A program made the translations under genes and the position numbers. A model generated the notes under the pieces. It saw nothing but the letters and a program-made list of their open reading frames with translations. It ran no database searches and was not told where the DNA came from. A stretch of 64,000 nucleotides of DNA from Pseudorhizobium tarimense (lineage in GTDB: Bacteria; Pseudomonadota; Alphaproteobacteria; Rhizobiales; Rhizobiaceae), in contig NZ_JALJRA010000005.1 in assembly GCF_022968135.1 (NCBI RefSeq), positions 1 to 64,000 on the forward strand, written 5' to 3'. Positions 9,431-18,611 of this stretch are shown here, piece by piece. Numbering within the stretch: the stretch's first letter is position 1; each line of letters opens with the position of its first letter.

Positions 9431-11178
9431 TTCTTACTCTCCTGGAACTTTGACGCAGTACGCCTCGCCTGTTCTTCCTGCACCTGGGCGAAGGCCTCGG
9501 CGATGATCTGCCGGGTCATGCCATCCAGATTGCCGCTCAGCCGCTGGTGCAGTTCACTGTAGATTTCCCATTTGCCCTTGCGCGCGCCGAGTCCGCGGAT
9601 ACGAGCGGACCCTTCCTCCTCCTCGCGGGCAATCACTTTGGGATCCAGACGTTCAACAATGAGGCGGATAGCGCGCTGCATCGCCGCCATGGTCAGCATT
9701 ACGTGGCCCTTGACGTCGTCGAGGGCCGAGGCGGCGGCCTCCGCCGGCGCCTGAAAGCCTCCGGACCGCGTGATGAAGAGTTCGTCGAGCGCCAGTTCCG
9801 CCATCTTGAAGTGCTTGAAAGGATTGTTTTCCTCCGGCTGGACCTGGGTTTCGTCCATTCGGAATTCGCTTTTCAACATCTTGCGAGCGGCGAGCAGGCT
9901 CACCAACCCGTCGGACATGGCCCGCACCATCTCGCCGACCTCGTGGAGGACAGCCGTTTCGCGGCCAGTGGGGACCGCCGCACCGGAAAAGCCCATGCCG
10001 CGGAACAAGATCTTCGCGGCTTCCTGCGAGAAGGCGGGGTGGGTGACAGCCGGCGAAGCCGATGCGGCCGTGATGGGAAGCGGATCGGCAGTAAGCATCG
10101 GCGGAATCGCCGGACGCAGGGAAGCGGCGGGAGGCGCAGAAGCCGCTGTCATACCTGGCAGCGTCGCCAGTGGGGCCCCGCTGGTTTTTTCGAGCAGCCG
10201 GGTCTTCCGTTCGGCGCGCCGCGCCTTCATCGCTTCCATGGCGTCCAGCGGATCGGCCGTACCGTTGCGCAGATCCGGCGCGGCGACTTGGTGGTCGTCG
10301 ATTCGAGTGAGGTCGGCCATCAGGTCCGGGGCCAGTGGCGGGCGGGCCGCCGGGGCGACCATCGGCATGGCGGCCGGTATTGCGGACGGCACCGGTGCGG
10401 GTTGCGGCATGACCGGGGCCGGCGGGGCGACGGGAAAGAATGACGCAGGCGCGGTCTGGCCGCGGGGGGCAAGGATCATCGACAGGGGATCGAAATCGTC
10501 GGGGATCAGCTTGGCGGGCGCAGGGGCCGGCTGCACGGCGGATGTGGTTGGCATCATCGGCGGCACCGCGAAAGGCTGGCCTCCCAGCATGGTCAACGGG
10601 TCCTGATGCCGCGACATCGCCTGCGGTCCCGGTGTCGCGTTGACAGGCACTGACGGCGGTGCCTTGATCGGCGGCCTGCTCGCCGGCATCGGCGATTGGC
10701 TGGAGGCAGATCCGTTGGCGCCGTCCAGGTAAGCAAGCGGATCCTGCGAATTCTTTCCCAAGAGGTCGCCCCAAACCTCACGCTCGCGCAGCGCGTGTAC
10801 CGCTCCCTGCGGCGTTGATGTCGTGGCGGCGACCGGAATCGAGACCGGATAGCTGGCGGCAGGTTTGACCTCGGCAGCCGAAAGCTCAGCCCGGATCATC
10901 AGCCGCCCGGCGCGGAACGTGGTTCCCGGCGCCAGCACGATGGTATTGCCACGGCCGAGCGGTGCGTTGCGATCGCCGACAAAGATGCCGTTGGTGCTTT
11001 CGTCGACCAGCATGAACCGGTTGTTCTCGAAAAAGATGCGGCCGTGGATCGAGGAGAGAATGCGTTCGGGATCCGGCAGCACCCAATCGCACTTCAACGA
11101 GCGGCCAAAAATGCCACCCTCCGGGCCGAAGACATGCTGCGTGGCATCGCTCCCCACGGTGAAGAGGCGCAATTTCAT
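9427..11178 (-). CDS. FHA-domain protein of T6SS (Fha/TagH)
   Basis: The 583-residue protein has an N-terminal forkhead-associated domain (about 1-105: FGRSLKCDWVLPD, SIHGRIFF, DESTNGIFVGD), a long Pro/Ala-rich linker (about 115-370) and a C-terminal TagH-type domain (about 390-560). FHA domains bind phosphothreonine. Fha is the expected target of the operon's kinase and phosphatase and triggers assembly when phosphorylated. The length of the low-complexity linker leaves room for several phosphorylation sites. Its start overlaps the tssG stop (ATGA). Confidence 0.94.
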   Translation of the reverse strand: MKLRLFTVGSDATQHVFGPEGGIFGRSLKCDWVLPDPERILSSIHGRIFFENNRFMLVDESTNGIFVGDRNAPLGRGNTIVLAPGTTFRAGRLMIRAELSAAEVKPAASYPVSIPVAATTSTPQGAVHALREREVWGDLLGKNSQDPLAYLDGANGSASSQSPMPASRPPIKAPPSVPVNATPGPQAMSRHQDPLTMLGGQPFAVPPMMPTTSAVQPAPAPAKLIPDDFDPLSMILAPRGQTAPASFFPVAPPAPVMPQPAPVPSAIPAAMPMVAPAARPPLAPDLMADLTRIDDHQVAAPDLRNGTADPLDAMEAMKARRAERKTRLLEKTSGAPLATLPGMTAASAPPAASLRPAIPPMLTADPLPITAASASPAVTHPAFSQEAAKILFRGMGFSGAAVPTGRETAVLHEVGEMVRAMSDGLVSLLAARKMLKSEFRMDETQVQPEENNPFKHFKMAELALDELFITRSGGFQAPAEAAASALDDVKGHVMLTMAAMQRAIRLIVERLDPKVIAREEEEGSARIRGLGARKGKWEIYSELHQRLSGNLDGMTRQIIAEAFAQVQEEQARRTASKFQESKK

Positions 11179-12236
11179 GCCCGGCCTCCTTCCGTTTCCG
11201 CGACCGCGTAGAGCCGGTCGTCAACGAAGACCAGCACCGCGTTTTCCAGCGCTTCCGGCTCGTCTGCGTGCAGCCAGCTGGTCCAGCCGAGCTGGCAGGA
11301 GCCGAGCTTTGCCATCGGCAGGGTTTCCGGGTCGAACTCGAACTTCAGGTCCCATTCCAGCGGCTCGCGCGTCGCCATCAGCAGGAGTTCGCAGAACTGG
11401 CGATGCCGGGCGCCATGTGGCAGGAAGGGCGAAAGTGCGTCGAATTCGGCCCGCCCGACATGGATGCGGAACTTGCCGAGGTCGTCGTCGAGTTCGTAGC
11501 CGAGGATCGCGTCCTCGCCGAGCAGGTTGTTGGCGAAGCCGAGCGTCAACCGGGACTCGGTGCCGATCGAGACCTTGCGCGGCACGAATTCCTCGATCCG
11601 GCAGGGGATCTTGAAGAAATTCGACAGCGTCGCGCCGACCACGTCGGAAGAGTTCGAAAACAGCGAGATGAGGCCGAGATGCGGGAGCAGGGCCGAGCGC
11701 GAGATCACGCCAACTTGGTCGCGGTCCTCAATCGGGAAGCCGCAAAGCGCGAGGAACCTGCGCGAGAGCGGATCGCTGCCGCCGGGCCGATAGCGCAGGT
11801 AGTAGCGATTCTTGCGCCAGATCACGTGCAGCAGGCTGATCAGGCGATGGTTGAAGAGGTCGAGAAAGTCCTCGACCGGATCCTGGGTCGTATCGGCCTC
11901 GATGATCGCTTCAGTGTAAGCGGGCGGCAGCGGCGAGGCGGGGCCGTAGAGGCCGAAGAAATTAACCCGCACGTCGAGGCGGTCGGCCGTCTCGTCGTAA
12001 TCCACCTCGCTGATGTCGGCCGGGCCGAAACTCAGCGATCGCGTCGCGCGGAAGCGCAGATATTCGGCGGCGGGATCGCCGAGCCGCCCGATTGGCGATG
12101 CATCGCGGCGGCGGAGTTCCATCAGCGCCACGAGCTGGTGGAAGCGGAACTCGCGCAGCCCATCGATATTGTCGGCCGCCATCGGCGCGATGGTCGGGAT
12201 ATTGGGCTTCCCGACGATGACGACGGTCTCGTTCAT
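11175..12236 (-). CDS. tssG: T6SS baseplate protein TssG (ImpH/VasB)
   Basis: A long open frame extends upstream, but the ATG at 12236 overlaps the tssF stop (ATGA) and gives a 353-residue product of normal TssG length. It contains FRFHQLVALMELR, the conserved EYLRFRATRSLSF, NFFGLYGPASPLPPAYTE and the HRLISLLHVIWRKNRYY segment, all typical of TssG. TssG forms the wedge of the baseplate with TssF and TssE. Confidence 0.96.
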   Translation of the reverse strand: MNETVVIVGKPNIPTIAPMAADNIDGLREFRFHQLVALMELRRRDASPIGRLGDPAAEYLRFRATRSLSFGPADISEVDYDETADRLDVRVNFFGLYGPASPLPPAYTEAIIEADTTQDPVEDFLDLFNHRLISLLHVIWRKNRYYLRYRPGGSDPLSRRFLALCGFPIEDRDQVGVISRSALLPHLGLISLFSNSSDVVGATLSNFFKIPCRIEEFVPRKVSIGTESRLTLGFANNLLGEDAILGYELDDDLGKFRIHVGRAEFDALSPFLPHGARHRQFCELLLMATREPLEWDLKFEFDPETLPMAKLGSCQLGWTSWLHADEPEALENAVLVFVDDRLYAVAETEGGRA

Positions 12237-13981
12237 AGCGTCGCGGCCTCGCCCCATTTCGCCGCCCAGCGGAAGACGATGTTGGAATCCAGGCCGGTCA
12301 TCGAGAACCTGTGCAGGCTGTTGATGCTCGAATACGATTTGAGAAAGCGGTCGAGGATGGTGCCGAACAGGTACATCTCGCCTTCGCCGCCCAACATGCT
12401 TTCCGAAACCGACAGAGCCAGCTCGAAGCCGCGCACCGGCCGGCCGTGGGTGATGACGTCGACGCCGCGGCGCTCGAAGGCCTTGAAGCTTTGCAGTAGC
12501 GTGTCGCGCTGCAGCGCCGCCTGGCGGTCGGTCCGGGCGCGGAAATCGTAGGCGCCGACGACGGTCCGGAGCGCCTCGACGTCGATCATCGAGGAGAAGT
12601 TGCGGGCGAGGTTGGCGATCAGCGTCCAGAGCACGTCGTCGTCGATCGGGGGCGGTACCTCGGCAAGCACCGGCGTGATATTGCCAAAGGCGAGCTTTGC
12701 GGGGGTCGTCGAGGTCGGCTGGTCGACGGAGCCGACGCCGAGACGCGTGGCCAACGCGCCGCTGGAGCAAATCAGCTTCATCGACACCGTCTCGGTCTCG
12801 GGCAGGCCTACCTTGCCCAGCCGGGTGACGAAGGAAAGGTAGTGGTCGATGCCGTTGCCGAGCAGAGCCGGGCGGACCTGGGTGCGGTAATAGAGCTTGC
12901 GCACCCCATCCTCGTGCAGGTCGTGGCGGAAGCCTTCGAACGGCTCATAGGCGATGCGCCGGCCACTGCCCTGGACCCAGCCCTCCACGCTTTCCACCGT
13001 ATGCACGCTGAAATGGCCGGCGTCGCCAACGGGGCGGACCGGATATTCCGAGCGCTCGTGCGAGACGGTGAGGGCGCGGCCCTCGGCTTCCAGCAGGTTC
13101 ACCGCCGGCGTCGCGTTTAGCACGAACATTTCCGCGCCAATGCGGCTGGTGTCGGGGAAAGGCTGGTCGAGCTCGAAGGAAAGGCTGAAGCTGTCGGCCA
13201 TGCGCTCCGCCAGGGCGTCAAGCCCGCGAAGCCGGAGGAACATGAACTTCTCCGGGCAGGAGAAGTATTCCTGCATGATTCGGAAGCCGTCAAACGAGCC
13301 TTCCGGATAAGGAAGCACCGCCTCTGCCGGGGAAAAGCCCATCGGTTCGATGCGCAGGTCGATGGCTTGCGGCGGGCCCCCCGGCGCGGAGACCGTCACG
13401 GAGCGGCGGCGCTCGAGCAAGAACAGGTATAGCTGGCGCGCCATCGCGGTGTCCTTGACATTGTTAAAGAACAGCGTCAGCGGGGCGGCGGCAAGCGGCT
13501 GCAGGCCGCTGCCGGCGACCCGGCGAATCGTCAGCGTCAGGCGGCTCGAACTCTTGCGGTTATCGAGATCGGCAGCGGCGACCTCGAAGGGCAGAACCGT
13601 GGTGTCGTAGGAGGTGATGAAAGGAACGGCGTCACCGTCGATCGGGCGCGACTGCACGCGGGTGCCGCGGGGGACATCGATCGAGATGCCGCTGGCGCCT
13701 TCGGCGAAACGGAAGCCGATAGTGGTGATCGGCGGCACGGGGCGGAGATAATGGGGCCAGACAAGCTGGAGGAGAGAGAGGGCCAGTTCCGGCATTTCCG
13801 CGTCGAGCCGCTGGCGCAGCCGGCCCACCATGAAGGCCATGCCCTCCAGCAGGCGCTCGACGTCGGGATCTGTCGAATCCCGGCCGAGATGGCGAGCGAG
13901 GCGCGGATTGGCCTTGGCGAACAGGGCGCCCATCTCCCGAAGATAGGACAGTTCGTCTCGGTAGTAGTTGTTGATCGCCAT
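12233..13981 (-). CDS. tssF: T6SS baseplate protein TssF (ImpG/VasA)
   Basis: Starting from MAINNYYRDELSYLREMGA the product is 582 residues, the usual TssF size, with the conserved N-terminus (YYRDELSYLREMGALFAKAN), VERLLEGMAFMVGRLRQRLD and LLQLVWPHYLRPVPP. The longer upstream frame overlaps tssE and is not expected to be used. TssF is the largest wedge component of the baseplate. It is 13 bases downstream of tssE. Confidence 0.96.
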   Translation of the reverse strand: MAINNYYRDELSYLREMGALFAKANPRLARHLGRDSTDPDVERLLEGMAFMVGRLRQRLDAEMPELALSLLQLVWPHYLRPVPPITTIGFRFAEGASGISIDVPRGTRVQSRPIDGDAVPFITSYDTTVLPFEVAAADLDNRKSSSRLTLTIRRVAGSGLQPLAAAPLTLFFNNVKDTAMARQLYLFLLERRRSVTVSAPGGPPQAIDLRIEPMGFSPAEAVLPYPEGSFDGFRIMQEYFSCPEKFMFLRLRGLDALAERMADSFSLSFELDQPFPDTSRIGAEMFVLNATPAVNLLEAEGRALTVSHERSEYPVRPVGDAGHFSVHTVESVEGWVQGSGRRIAYEPFEGFRHDLHEDGVRKLYYRTQVRPALLGNGIDHYLSFVTRLGKVGLPETETVSMKLICSSGALATRLGVGSVDQPTSTTPAKLAFGNITPVLAEVPPPIDDDVLWTLIANLARNFSSMIDVEALRTVVGAYDFRARTDRQAALQRDTLLQSFKAFERRGVDVITHGRPVRGFELALSVSESMLGGEGEMYLFGTILDRFLKSYSSINSLHRFSMTGLDSNIVFRWAAKWGEAATL

Positions 13982-13994
13982 CGCATCCGCCCCG

Positions 13995-14405
13995 CTAGCC
14001 GTTGAAGCGGATGCGGCCGTCGGAGCCGAGCACGGAATCGAAGCGGACCCGCACGGTCCGCTCCTCGTCCGCCAGTTCGCCGTCGACGTGGAAGACGAAT
14101 TCGAGGAGGCGCGTCTTGTCCTCGATGGGCTGAACGAAGACATTGCGCAGCCGGGGTTCGAAGGCGCGGATCTGTCGTTCCACGTCGCGCGCGATCGCCG
14201 TCAGCGAACTGCGATAGTCGCTCGTGGCGTTGAAATCGGAAAGGCCGAAGTCCGGGCGGGTTTCGCAACAGCCCTTGCGGCTGTTGAGGATCGTCTGGAG
14301 ATTGCGCAGGATGCTTTCAAGGACGGCGGAATCTTCCGTGTATTCGGTTGTCCCCGCACTTGCGCTATCATGCCCAAGACGCTGCAGAAGACTAACTGAT
14401 ACCAT
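13995..14405 (-). CDS. tssE: T6SS baseplate gp25-like protein TssE
   Basis: The 136-residue product matches the T4 gp25/TssE family: SILRNLQTILNSRKG, FGLSDFN and an arginine-rich ERQIRAFEPRLRNVFV helix, followed by the beta-rich C-terminus. TssE seeds sheath assembly on the baseplate. GAGGAAG five bases before the ATG at 14405 is a strong ribosome-binding site, consistent with independent initiation after the intergenic hairpin that follows tssC. Confidence 0.94.
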   Translation of the reverse strand: MVSVSLLQRLGHDSASAGTTEYTEDSAVLESILRNLQTILNSRKGCCETRPDFGLSDFNATSDYRSSLTAIARDVERQIRAFEPRLRNVFVQPIEDKTRLLEFVFHVDGELADEERTVRVRFDSVLGSDGRIRFNG

Positions 14406-14432
14406 TTCACTTCCTCTATCCCGAAGGCCGTT

Positions 14433-14456
14433 GGCCGGGCATGCGCATGCCCGGCC
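14433..14456 (-). other. Perfect 24-bp palindrome (hairpin) between tssC and tssE
   Basis: GGCCGGGCATGC followed by its exact inverted copy forms a ten-base-pair or longer GC-rich stem in RNA from either strand. On the transcribed (minus) strand it follows the tssC stop by about 30 bases and precedes tssE. No U tract follows it, so it is more likely an mRNA-stabilising or partial attenuation element than a full terminator. Confidence 0.7.
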
Positions 14457-14485
14457 TGAACGCGGTTACCGGCGGCCTGTCGTGT

Positions 14486-15967
14486 TCAGGCCTTGTCCAG
14501 CTTACCCTTGAGCGACAGGGTGAAGTCGGCGCCCATGTACTTGAAGTGCGGCTGGACGGACATGCCGACGCTGTACCAGCCGGGTTCGCCCTCGACGTCC
14601 GACACGGTGATCTGCGCCTTGCGGAGCGGGCGGCGCGAGCGAACTTCGGCCGACGGATTGTCCTGGTCCGAGACGTACTGACGAATCCAGTTGTTGAGCT
14701 CCGATTCCAGCTCACCCCGGGTCTTCCAGCTGCCGATGTTCTCGCGCTGCAGGACCTTGATGTAATGGGCCAGGCGGTTGACGATCATCAGGTAGGGAAG
14801 TTGTGTACCGAGCTTGTAGTTAAGTTCCGCGGCCTTGCCTTCGGTGGTGTTGCCGAAGGACTTCGGCTTCTGTACCGAGTTGGCCGAGAAGAAGGCGGCG
14901 TTGTCACTGCCCTTGCGCATGGTGAGCGCGATGAAGCCCTGTTCGGCGAGCTCGTATTCCTTGCGGTCCGAGACCAGCACTTCGGTTGGAATCTTGCTCT
15001 GAAGTTGCCCCATGGCCTCGAAGGTGTGGACCGGCAGGTCCTCTACCGCGCCGCCCGATTGCGGGCCGATGATGTTCGGGCACCAGCGGAACTGGGCGAA
15101 GCTGTCGGTGAGGCGGGTGGCGAGCGCGATCGCCGCATTGCCCCAGAGATAGTTCTCGGTCTTGCCGGCGGCGCGCTCCTCATAGTTGAAGCCCTTTACC
15201 GGAACGGTGTCGGAACCATAAGGCGTGCGCAGCAGGAAGCGCGGCATGGCGAGCGCGAAGTAGCGGGCGTCCTCGGTCTGGCGGAAGGCGTTCCACTTGG
15301 CGTATTTCGGGCCTTCGAAGATCGATTCCATGTCCTTGAGGTTCGGAATTTCCTCGAACGTATCGACGCCGAACATGGTTGGTGCCGCGCCGGCGATGAA
15401 GGGCGCGTGGGCCATGGAACCCACGCTCGAGCAATACTGCGCCAGCTTGACGTCCTGAGCACCTGAGCCGAAGGCATAGTTGCAGACCACGGCGCCGACG
15501 GGCTGGCCGCCGAACTGGCCGTATTCGGCGGTGTAGATGTGCTTGTAGAGGCCTGACTTGGCGACTTCCGGGCTGTCTTCGAAATCCGTCAGCAGGTCAT
15601 CCTTCGAGACGTTCATGATCTCGATCTTGATGTTCTGGCGGAAGTCAGTGCGGTCCACGGCGAACTTCAGTCCGCGCCAGGCGGATTCCAGGGCCTTGAA
15701 CTGCTCGTGGTGCAGGATCTCGTCGACCTGGACCGACAGCTTGCGGTCGATCTCGGCGATCATCTGGTCAATCGCGGCGCTGTTGACGGTCTGGTCCGAT
15801 CGCGCCGGCTTCAGCAGCTCGGCGATGAAGGCGCTCACGCCCTTGCGGGCGGTGTCGTAACCATCGTCGCTAGGCGCGAGCCGGGTTTCCTGCAGGATCT
15901 GGTCGAGCAGCGACACATCCGTCATTTCGACGGTAGTCTGCTGCTGGGCGGATTCTCTCTCAGCCAT
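14486..15967 (-). CDS. tssC: T6SS contractile sheath large subunit TssC (VipB)
   Basis: The 493-residue protein carries the TssC hallmarks: LLDQILQETRLAP near the N-terminus, HHEQFKALESAWRGLKFAVD, GQPVGAVVCNYAFGSG, FLLRTPYGSDTVPV and the C-terminal PGWYSVGMSVQPHFKYMGAD. TssC pairs with TssB to form the contractile sheath that ClpV disassembles. The gene lies 91 bases downstream of tssB. Confidence 0.98.
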   Translation of the reverse strand: MAERESAQQQTTVEMTDVSLLDQILQETRLAPSDDGYDTARKGVSAFIAELLKPARSDQTVNSAAIDQMIAEIDRKLSVQVDEILHHEQFKALESAWRGLKFAVDRTDFRQNIKIEIMNVSKDDLLTDFEDSPEVAKSGLYKHIYTAEYGQFGGQPVGAVVCNYAFGSGAQDVKLAQYCSSVGSMAHAPFIAGAAPTMFGVDTFEEIPNLKDMESIFEGPKYAKWNAFRQTEDARYFALAMPRFLLRTPYGSDTVPVKGFNYEERAAGKTENYLWGNAAIALATRLTDSFAQFRWCPNIIGPQSGGAVEDLPVHTFEAMGQLQSKIPTEVLVSDRKEYELAEQGFIALTMRKGSDNAAFFSANSVQKPKSFGNTTEGKAAELNYKLGTQLPYLMIVNRLAHYIKVLQRENIGSWKTRGELESELNNWIRQYVSDQDNPSAEVRSRRPLRKAQITVSDVEGEPGWYSVGMSVQPHFKYMGADFTLSLKGKLDKA

Positions 15968-16019
15968 GGAACGGTTTTCCTTGAGATGAACTGGATATGC
16001 CGGAGCCTCGCCTGCGGTC

Positions 16020-16040
16020 GCGTCTCCGTTCGGAAGACGC
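16020..16040 (-). other. Small hairpin in the tssB-tssC spacer
   Basis: GCGTCTCCG and CGGAAGACGC flank a short loop in the 91-base spacer, pairing with a single bulge. No T tract follows. It may influence mRNA processing between the two sheath genes, or be incidental in GC-rich DNA. Confidence 0.35.
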
Positions 16041-16058
16041 GGCAGCCGGCGGCGAAAC

Positions 16059-16565
16059 TTATTTTTCGCTCTTCGGAGCGGCCATTGCCGTCAATTCGGC
16101 AAGCAGGCGTTCACGTGCGCCGTCGTCGCCGAGAACGCCCTGTATCGCTTTGCGGAAAGCCGGCATGTTGCCGAGCGGCCCCTTGAGGGCAACCAGCGCC
16201 TCGCGCAGCTCGAGCAGCTTGCCGAGCTCCGGGCTCTGACGGACGATCGCCTCCGGATTGAAGTCGTTGATGCTCTCGAACTTCAGCGAGAGGGTCATGT
16301 CGCCGGCATCCGCCTCGTCCGAAAGCTTGTTCGGAACGCCGATATCCAGCTTCAGGTCGTGACCCTTCATCACTTCATTGAAGTTGTCCTTATTGACGTT
16401 GATCAGCTCCCGGTCTTCTACAGGCGTGTCATCGGCGCGCAGTGTGTAGTCGCCAAGGAACACCATCTTCAGGGGCAGTTCGACTTCTTCCTTCGCGTCG
16501 CCGGTTGCCGGCTTATAGCGAATATTCACGCGCTCCTTGGGCGCGACGGTCGAGTCTTTCGACAT
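16059..16565 (-). CDS. tssB: T6SS contractile sheath small subunit TssB (VipA)
   Basis: From MSKDSTVAPKERVNIRYKP the product is 168 residues. The conserved VELPLKMVFLGDYTLRADD, ELINVNKDNFNEVM and FESINDFNPEAIVRQSPELG segments identify TssB. An ATG ten codons upstream is in frame, but GGGGGAA placed eight bases before 16565 supports the shorter start. A 168-base spacer with AT-rich sequence separates it from tssA, so a separate promoter for the sheath genes is possible, though none was recognised. Confidence 0.97.
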   Translation of the reverse strand: MSKDSTVAPKERVNIRYKPATGDAKEEVELPLKMVFLGDYTLRADDTPVEDRELINVNKDNFNEVMKGHDLKLDIGVPNKLSDEADAGDMTLSLKFESINDFNPEAIVRQSPELGKLLELREALVALKGPLGNMPAFRKAIQGVLGDDGARERLLAELTAMAAPKSEK

Positions 16566-16733
16566 TTCAAGGTTCCCCCGCTCAAATAGTAGCAAAAGAT
16601 GAATCTACAACAGAATCAGGACGATGTGTATTTTCCGGAAGATCAACCAGGCTTTCATGCCCCGCCCGGAAGCATCTTGGTGCCTGCCTATGTAACTTTT
16701 ATAACAGGGATAGAAAAATCTTGTCCGGGTCTT

Positions 16734-18407
16734 CTAGGAGGAAGTAAGCCGTACAGCCTGAACGATATCGAGGGCGCTGAGCTGTTCTGCCAGCTTCGCT
16801 TTACCCTGCTGCACAGCGGATTCGCCCAGGATGCGGACGGCGTTCTTGTGAGCGTGGCACTGCCAGGCCAGTACCAGCAATCTGGCTGCGAGCGCCGGCT
16901 CCCACCGCGCAAGACACTGATCCTCGGCGAGCTTTCCGAGCGACTGAACGAGAGCGAAGGCCGGCTGAACCAGATCGTGACGCAAGCAGAATTCGCCGAT
17001 CTCAAGCTTGGCGAGGAAGCGCTCGCGGCCGCTTGGAGCGGTGTCGGCGAAGTCGGAAAGGAGCTTCAGGCCGTCGACGATCTTTCCCTGCTGTGCCAGT
17101 CGGGCGGCATCGCCGGAGGCTTTGTCCATCGCTCCGCCGGCTGCATTGCCGCCGGCGCCGATCGCCACCTCGTCGGAAATCCAGGCCCGGGTATCGGCGT
17201 CGGCAAAGGGGGTGCCGTCGGAAAAGCTGAGATCGATCAGCGGCGGAACGCGCTGCAACAGCAGCGCCAGCGCGCCGACAATCGCCTCGCGGGCGGCGTC
17301 ATAGTCGCTCCCGAGCGCGCGCATCGTGCGGAAGACGGTAAACTGCATCGTCAGCCAGTAGGGCGAGGTGACGAAGGCGCTTTCGGCGGCGAGCAGCAGG
17401 CCGTGCTGGTTGTTGGCAGCGTTCAGCGCGGCAAGTTCCTGGAGCTTGTGCCGCTGCGGTGGTGGCAGCGTCGTCTTGCCGGCTCTGTCGGGCGGGGCGG
17501 CAGTGATGCCGCTCCAGGCGCCGAAGCGCGAGGCGAGATAGACGCGGGGATCGGCCGAGGCCGCCTCGCGCAGCGCGCCAGACACCTTGATCGCTGCCGA
17601 GAACAATGAGTCGAAAGCCGGATCGACCCCCTCGGCGACAGGCATGTCGCCGATCTCGGGAGCAGCGACCGCTGTTGGCCGGGGCGGCGCCGGCGTGCTG
17701 GGCGCGGGGACCGCAGCAGGCGCGGCCTCTACTGGAGCAATAGTCACCTCGGGCTCATCTGGCGGTGAAGGAGGTGCTTCGGCGGGGGGCCGTGCAGCGG
17801 CTTCGGCCAGCGCCTTCGCCTCAATCTCGGACCGCACCTCGCGTGCGACGGGCCGCAGCGCGCGGATAAGGGGACCGAGCGCGACGGGGAATTTCTGCAT
17901 CTTCTCGCTCAGCAGTTCGTCAAGCTCGACCAGCCGGTCGTGGGCGACGAGCGCGTAGGTCCTGGCCTCCGGGGTCACTGGCGGCTGCGCTTCGATGATC
18001 TGACCGAGCCGCTCCGCCATCCAGTCTACGCTGCCGGCGCGGGCGCGCTCGCGTTTCAGGCCGGGAAACAGGTTCTCCCAATGTTCGGCGACCATGCCGC
18101 GAACTATCGAGCTTCCGACGGCAAGACCTTTGTAGCCCTCCTCGTGATGCAGTCCGTAGACCAGCCGGCAGGCGAGAACGATGTCCTTGGACCGGCCGGT
18201 CAGTACCTCCAGCGTGCGTCGGTTCAACTGCCGCCAGTCGACCGCTTTCGGCCCGTCCGTCTCCATCTTACGGAACTCGGTCTCTAGCTGGTCGAAATCC
18301 GGCTCGTCGCGCAGATCGATACCGGCGGGCAGGTCCACCGAAATGGCCGCCGTGCCTATGGAGGAACGGGGATCGCCAAGGAGCACATCTAGGTCGAGAT
18401 CAGGCAT
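16734..18407 (-). CDS. tssA: T6SS protein TssA (ImpA N-terminal domain)
   Basis: The 557-residue product starting MPDLDLDVLLGDPRSSIG has the ImpA_N signature (DLRDEPDFDQLETEF, then DWRQLNRRTLEVLTGRSKDI, LVYGLHHEEGYKGLAVG and HWENLFPGL), a Pro/Ala linker (about 235-310) and a helical C-terminus. Further upstream the same frame runs opposite to the STAS gene and is not expected to be coding. TssA primes tail-tube and sheath polymerisation. As the first gene of the minus-strand operon it is probably close to its promoter in the 18408-18611 region. Confidence 0.94.
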   Translation of the reverse strand: MPDLDLDVLLGDPRSSIGTAAISVDLPAGIDLRDEPDFDQLETEFRKMETDGPKAVDWRQLNRRTLEVLTGRSKDIVLACRLVYGLHHEEGYKGLAVGSSIVRGMVAEHWENLFPGLKRERARAGSVDWMAERLGQIIEAQPPVTPEARTYALVAHDRLVELDELLSEKMQKFPVALGPLIRALRPVAREVRSEIEAKALAEAAARPPAEAPPSPPDEPEVTIAPVEAAPAAVPAPSTPAPPRPTAVAAPEIGDMPVAEGVDPAFDSLFSAAIKVSGALREAASADPRVYLASRFGAWSGITAAPPDRAGKTTLPPPQRHKLQELAALNAANNQHGLLLAAESAFVTSPYWLTMQFTVFRTMRALGSDYDAAREAIVGALALLLQRVPPLIDLSFSDGTPFADADTRAWISDEVAIGAGGNAAGGAMDKASGDAARLAQQGKIVDGLKLLSDFADTAPSGRERFLAKLEIGEFCLRHDLVQPAFALVQSLGKLAEDQCLARWEPALAARLLVLAWQCHAHKNAVRILGESAVQQGKAKLAEQLSALDIVQAVRLTSS

Positions 18408-18611
18408 GCGGGGCTTGGCATCCTTCGGCAGATCAATGGTTACGAGAAACTTATTGAGATGTTCAGCAAGTGCGACAGACCCGCGATGTATTCGCAGAAG
18501 CAACTTACAGTCATAGTCATGTAAATTGTAACTTCTATGAAGGATGTCGGAAGGGTGCCGCCCGCGAGCAGGTGGGCGGACCGGCCCATGACGATGAAAG
18601 GCTTTTTCAAG
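18408..18611. promoter_or_regulatory. Divergent intergenic region between tssA and the STAS gene
   Basis: About 200 bp separate two divergently transcribed operons, so both promoters probably lie here. The most AT-rich part (18500-18540) contains TTACA-N10-TGTAA, a weak inverted repeat, and a tandem AGTCAT. No convincing -24/-12 or -35/-10 pair was found on either strand. Confidence 0.35.

Noticed and set aside
16640-16720. Possible sigma-54 promoter for tssB on the minus strand (GGCACCAAGATGC)
   Set aside because: GG and GC are nine bases apart rather than ten, and the flanking bases do not match the consensus; spacing is critical for sigma-54.
16599-17609. Long plus-strand open frame opposite tssA
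   Set aside because: It is the complementary shadow of a strongly supported tssA and has no recognisable domain.
18418-18435. Plus-strand TTGGCATCCTTCGGCAG as a -24/-12 element for the STAS operon
   Set aside because: Spacing between GG and GC is one base short and the sequence lies inside the tssA 5' region, over 170 bases from the STAS start.
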